From contig LSSL01004306.1 of assembly GCA_001953115.1 (NCBI GenBank), positions 1-40,507 of the forward strand: a stretch of 40,507 nucleotides of DNA. The letters are read 5' to 3'. Below are positions 35,701-40,507 of the stretch, one piece after another. Below the pieces are notes generated by a model. That model saw only the letters and a list, made by a program, of their open reading frames with translations, was not told where the DNA came from and searched no databases. Every line of letters starts with the position of its first letter. Within the stretch, counting starts at the first letter, position 1. This stretch comes from Smittium mucronatum (taxonomy: Eukaryota; Kickxellomycota; Harpellomycetes; Harpellales; Legeriomycetaceae). A program made the position numbers and the translations under genes.

Positions 35701-36490
35701 TTTAAATTTTAATCTGATTTATTGCAAATTATTTTTCAAAAATATATGTAATCCCAAGAATAAATATGAAAATCTCTTATATACAAATCCAATTCCATCT
35801 AAAAAAAATTACTATCAACAATTTTAAAACCCCCTGATCATGTGAAATTAAAAAAATCATTTAATTATTTTAAAAAAACTTATTATTACATGTGTAATGA
35901 TATTTTCAAGACAGGAAATTTTTTATTGTTTAAATCGTAACAGAAATGACTTCTTTTTTTAATTTTTTAAATTCATTAATTTTTTTGATGAAATACACCA
36001 CTTCCTCTATCAAAAAACAAGCTCTAAAATATGAACTTTTTTTTAAAAAAAATAAATATAAAAAAACAGCACGATTTAGTCTAAAGACCGCGAAGAGGCC
36101 AAAGAATTTGCGGTGAATGTTTTTGAATCAGTCAAAAAATGATATATATATTAGCGTTGTTAAAAATTGCAGATTTTTGAAATATTGAAATTTCTTTTTT
36201 TAATTATAAATTTGAAATACTCATAAATTTATAAATTTATTTGGCTTTTAATTTCAATATTAGTAAGTTAAAAAGTGCTGCGTATATAATTTCATAAAGC
36301 TTTAATCATGGTGTTTTTTTTTATTGAATACCTTTCCATATAAAAAAAAAGTTTTTAAAATATATTTCACTTTATTTAAATATCTATTATACATAATTCT
36401 TGCTATATAAAAGCAAAATTTACCTGGTAAAAATTACAATTTAATCAAATTTTTGTCAATATCATTGAAAATTTTCATAATTTTTGAAAA
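32770..36490. other. AT-rich desert without recognisable genes
   Basis: Resembles the 2-20 kb desert: frequent stops in all frames, homopolymer runs and no open frame above about 65 codons. A TGGCCAAT motif is at 35051-35058 with no gene beside it. No RNA gene is recognised. Confidence 0.65.
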
Positions 36491-37035
36491 ATGAGGATTT
36501 TTTTTTGTATCACGGAATTTTATTGTAAGATAACGTCATTAAAAAATATACTAAAAAAATATATAAAAAAGAAAAAATCTTATAAAAAATACTATTGTCC
36601 TAACTACAATAAGCTCCTCTGCCGGACTACCGGCTGCGTACCTACGGGAAAAGGGTTCAATCTACCAACCGAAAGACCCCCCTGGCATTGATTCAAGTAG
36701 GCTGGATGGCTGAGGTTTCGTGCAGTCAAGAATTAAGCTCTTTTTAAACGAAAAATAGTCCATTGAATCTACTGAGATCATAGTCAGAGCCTACTTATAA
36801 CAGGATTAATAAAATTATGCTCCTACCCAAACGTGGGTTTGATCAACATGGCTCTGCTACAAATAGCTGTTAGACGCTGAGATCCGTCTGATTGTTGAAC
36901 GCTGGACTTTTTCACTATAATATGTCTCAGCTGCGCTAAACAATCGGTTTCTACTGTTTCTAGATGGTCCTCCTCTGGAATCGCTGTCCTCCGAATCGCT
37001 TGAAAAATGAGGATGTGAATAATTTCCAATTCTAA
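36490..37035. pseudogene. Second relic island, probable mobile-element remnant
   Basis: A short higher-GC block inside the desert. It contains the 33-bp repeat, a plus-strand open frame at 36491-36691 (CRTTGCVPTGKGFNLPTERP near its end) and a minus-strand open frame at 37029-36823 (68 codons, with IRRTAIPEEDHLETVETDCL and QRLTAICSRAMLIKP). None is recognisable as an intact family. A GC-rich hairpin GCCGG-ACTA-CCGGC is at 36621-36634. Sharp composition borders and the shared repeat suggest an inserted element now decaying. Confidence 0.35.
36499..36531 (+). repeat. 33-bp dispersed repeat, copy 2
   Basis: Identical to 22729-22761 in the same orientation. It sits at the left edge of the second higher-GC island, inside a 66-codon open frame (36491-36691) that reads FFCITEFYCK at this point. 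Confidence 0.8.
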
Positions 37036-37039
37036 AGTG

Positions 37040-40000
37040 ATAACCTATTCACAGTTTAAAATATACTTATATATCTTTTGGCAACAAAAATATAAATTAA
37101 AATTAGATCTTAAGGTGCATTTGCTTATAGCCTTACAAAAAAAATTCTATTTAATCGATTGTCTAACATCCATTATATGCTTAAAATAATAATTGTTAAA
37201 TTTTCTCTACTAATATTATTATATATTTTAATATTTACTAAATTAACTTTCATAAAATAATATTGACCATTAAAATAAAAATAAATCTAAAAAAGATCAA
37301 AAAGGAAAATAAAATTTAATATAAAATATATTAAAAATAAAAACATTGAAAGGACATGTTTAATCAAATATTTAGTTTCATTTCTTAAAAAATATTATTA
37401 TTCGGTCACCAAATTTTCCTCTTTTTTTATTTAATCTAAGAAATGAGTCATTTATTTTTAAAATTAAAGAAAAATTAAAATAACTAATATAGATTTTTTC
37501 CCCCTTAATCAAGTGATGTCAAACAAATTATTTTTATTTTTTCTATTATAATTTTGTTCTATAAAAATTTGCGTTAATTATTTTCGACTCTTTATGTGGA
37601 CACAAGTTTTACGTTTTTTTCACAAGATATTTATTATTTTTTTTTATCTGATTGATCTTTTCAGTATCTCAAACATTTTTTATGCAATTTTTTATTTTTT
37701 TATTTTAAATCAAATAATAAACGATAAAAAAATTTCTTAAAATAATATTTGAAGAATAATTTTTTTTTCCTGAGCAAGACTACATAATAAAAATTACTTT
37801 TTTATCATATTTTATTAAATTGAGTTGAAATTTCGATCATTTAGCTGACTTTATTCAATATACAAAAATAAGGACAAACAATATTCCAAAATTTCCCCAA
37901 AAAAAAAAATTAGACTCGTAATGTTTTAATTCTACTTTTTTTTAATTATTAAGAATTTTTTAGTTTTTATAGTTAAAGAGAGGCTAAATTACACTTTTTT
38001 TAAAAAAAAATCATCATTTTTATTAATTTATAATATGTAAAACATATACTAAGAGTATCATTTTATTAATATAAACATTTTAAGTTTTCGAAACTTATAA
38101 TTCAAGTTTTCAGCACCTGATATTGTTATAATTTTTTTTTTTTTTTTTGCAAAATTTTTTAATGTATTTTTAATCTAAGGATATATTTTAAATGTGGTTT
38201 TATTATTTTAATATAAATTTTATCAAGTCTTAATGAATTTTTTCATTTCGATTTTTTTCCAATAAAAAAAAATCTGTGACATGTTGTCACACTAAAAGCA
38301 TGCTTATCGGGTTAAAAAGAAATAGCTAAATATGAAAAAAAAAATTGAGGTATTTTTATTAAATTTAAGGGTGGAATATGCTTTTATTAATATTATTTAT
38401 AATATAATATATATATATAATTATATAGGAGAAATTTAACGCGAAATATTTATTTCAAAAATATGAATAATATTAGTCTTATTGAGATATTTTTATTAAA
38501 AAAAAGATAAAATTTTAAAAATTAAATGTCTTAAATCAAAAATATTCCGTCTTGATTGTACTAGAAGAAAATTGATAATATTTTTATAAAAATGCTAAAT
38601 TTTTTTTGCTTCACTTAAATTTAAAATTATTTTTAAAAGATTTATTATATTTTTCTTATACAAAAATTGTAATTTTTGATCGTGTTTAAAATATTTAAAA
38701 AAAAAAAAGATCATTTATCTATTTAAATTTTCGCATATTCAAATAATTAAATTTTTACATGTATTTTAAGTGAAATAATAGATGTAAAATTTAAACATAA
38801 TTTATTTATTGAATTAGTTAGTAAAAATTGAAAAAATGAAAATAATTTTTTTTCTAAATTGATTTGATTTTGGAATGCAGATTAAAATTTAATAGCACTC
38901 TATGGTTTATTAAAATTGAGATTTTTATCAATCTCAAAATACGTTAACTAGTATAGATTTTATTTAGATGACAGTTTATAATATGAAATATTTTAAAAAG
39001 GATATAGCTTTAATATATCTTACAAGGTTTTTAATATTCATATAAATTTTTTGTATTTAAACAGAGCCTTTTTCAATAACCAATAAACAATTATTGAAAA
39101 CAATTATATACTGCCATTTAATAATCTTATGAGAATATTTTTATAATTATATTGTTTATAAAATGATATATTTAGTGTCATGCATAATTATAGTAGCAAT
39201 GCTTTCAAATAATGATACTCTTAATAGATTTAGAAGTATAATAAACTTCTAGAAACTTAAAAATTTTGTTTTGAATTTTTTTTTGGTTTTTATGCATTTA
39301 AAAATTAATTGATCATATCTTAATAAAAAGATAAATTTAATAGTTTCAGATTACGCTAAAAATGAGATAATTTTACATATATTATTCATAATTTTTTAAA
39401 ATTTATCTAATTTGCGTATTTGAAAAAAAAATTCTATAAAAAGTAATACTTTATTCTGATGTCTCTTCTAATGAAAAATATAAATTTTCACCTACAAAAA
39501 TAAGAGGTAAACCACATCTAAAAAACACAAATATGTACTTTTTTTTCCAACTTTTATTTTGTTGCTAAATATAATGTATAGCTCCATTTAAAGTTATAAA
39601 AAAATTCTTGAATTTATTCCTATGAAAATTTCTTTCTGATCATCTGCTTCGTATATTCTAATCAATACTTTTTGCGGTTTTCTATGAAAAAATTATACTA
39701 AACCTACACTTATTCAAAAATTTTAAAATTTATAATTGCTTTTTTTGTGTAGATTTTGTATTTTATGGATTTATTTTTATTTTTTTGCCCCCATTTTATA
39801 TCTGGAGCTTATTTTTAAACCCAATAAACTCGAATAATTTGAAAGTATTTCATATTTAAAAAAAACTATTGAATTAATACGTTTATTTTCGTGTAAAGCC
39901 CGTATTATGAGAAAATAATTCTTTATAAGGAATTTATTTGTATAAATTACCTGAAACTACAGATTTTTTTCATTAAATTCAATCTTTAAAATTCGGTTTT

Positions 40001-40507
40001 CTCTGGTAGAATTTTTTTTTTTGAAAAGTGGATAAATGAAGATATTTATAATAAATATGATCATTTCAATGTATTAATGGGAAATAAAAGGCAAATTTTG
40101 TTTCAATAATATGAAAAGGTTAGTTATTATATTTCTAACATTAAAATTTAACCGCGTTATTCGATATTTGATAATTCGAAATTTATATTAATTATAGAAA
40201 GAGCTACCATATTCTTATTCCAAATATATATATACATACGTATAACTATCATCCAGTTTTATTATAAACAGAAATTAAATAGAAAAAAAAAATCTAATCG
40301 ATACTTTATTATTTCAGAAAAATAATGGGTTATGGTAATAAGTTTAAAGCGCCAATTTTAAAAAAACATTTTTACTTATATAAATACAATGTGTGAATAA
40401 TTTAGCAATTAAATCAAAAAATTCTCCGTTTAATTAATATAATACTGCAATAAAACCCCCCAATATCTAGATATAGTGACTCAGGCGATAATACTGCTAC
40501 ACATTTT
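37040..40507. other. AT-rich desert to the window end
   Basis: Very AT-rich, with stops throughout all frames and long T and A runs. Only a small inverted repeat (TGTGACA TGT TGTCACA, around 38275-38291) stands out. No gene, RNA or intact mobile element is supported. Confidence 0.65.

Noticed and set aside
36600..36680. Possible tRNA because of a GGTTCAATC sequence resembling a B box
   Set aside because: The bases flanking TTCAATC do not pair as a T-stem, and no matching acceptor stem or A box was found.

Overview
This is eukaryotic nuclear DNA, most likely from an early-diverging or otherwise very AT-rich fungus. The genes are split by short GT-AG introns of about 60-130 nt. The products are typical fungal nuclear genes: CTU2/NCS2, COQ7, a mitochondrial lipoate ligase, an RTC5/MEAK7-type TLDc protein and a fungal-type protoglobin. 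COQ7 and lipoate attachment imply a respiring mitochondrion, which argues against microsporidia and anaerobic chytrids. A Kickxellomycotina-like (Harpellales) source would fit the composition, but that is a guess. I have no rRNA or tRNA to place it.

Layout. 1-1.1 kb: a three-exon minus-strand gene for a small membrane protein with a selenoprotein S/K-like, cysteine-only tail. 1.1-20.3 kb: a long, extremely AT-rich desert with only simple repeats and one mixed-composition relic near 1.8-2.0 kb. 20.3-23.6 kb: a patchwork of a long unexplained ORF, an ~816-bp element with inverted termini flanked by TA, and a relic island of higher GC. 23.9-32.8 kb: the gene-dense core, with protoglobin (+), RTC5/MEAK7 (+), COQ7 (-), lipoate ligase (-) and CTU2/NCS2 (+). 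32.8-40.5 kb: a second AT-rich desert, broken by a ~0.45-kb higher-GC island at 36.5-37.0 kb that shares a 33-bp identical sequence with the relic island at 22.7 kb.

The gene models were rebuilt by hand by joining exons across the introns. Every join keeps the reading frame and restores known family motifs. COQ7 and the lipoate ligase are both mitochondrial metabolic genes. Their upstream regions carry CCAAT/ATTGG and TTGGCCA motifs, which suggests HAP/NF-Y-type control. CTU2 (wobble-uridine thiolation of tRNA) shares a 410-bp divergent promoter with the lipoate ligase. RTC5/MEAK7 (V-ATPase/TOR-linked) converges on COQ7 with under 100 bp between stop codons. I see no clear defence system, biosynthetic cluster or CRISPR array. 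The most unusual items are the membrane-tailed protoglobin, the SelS/SelK hybrid tail, and the decayed mobile elements.
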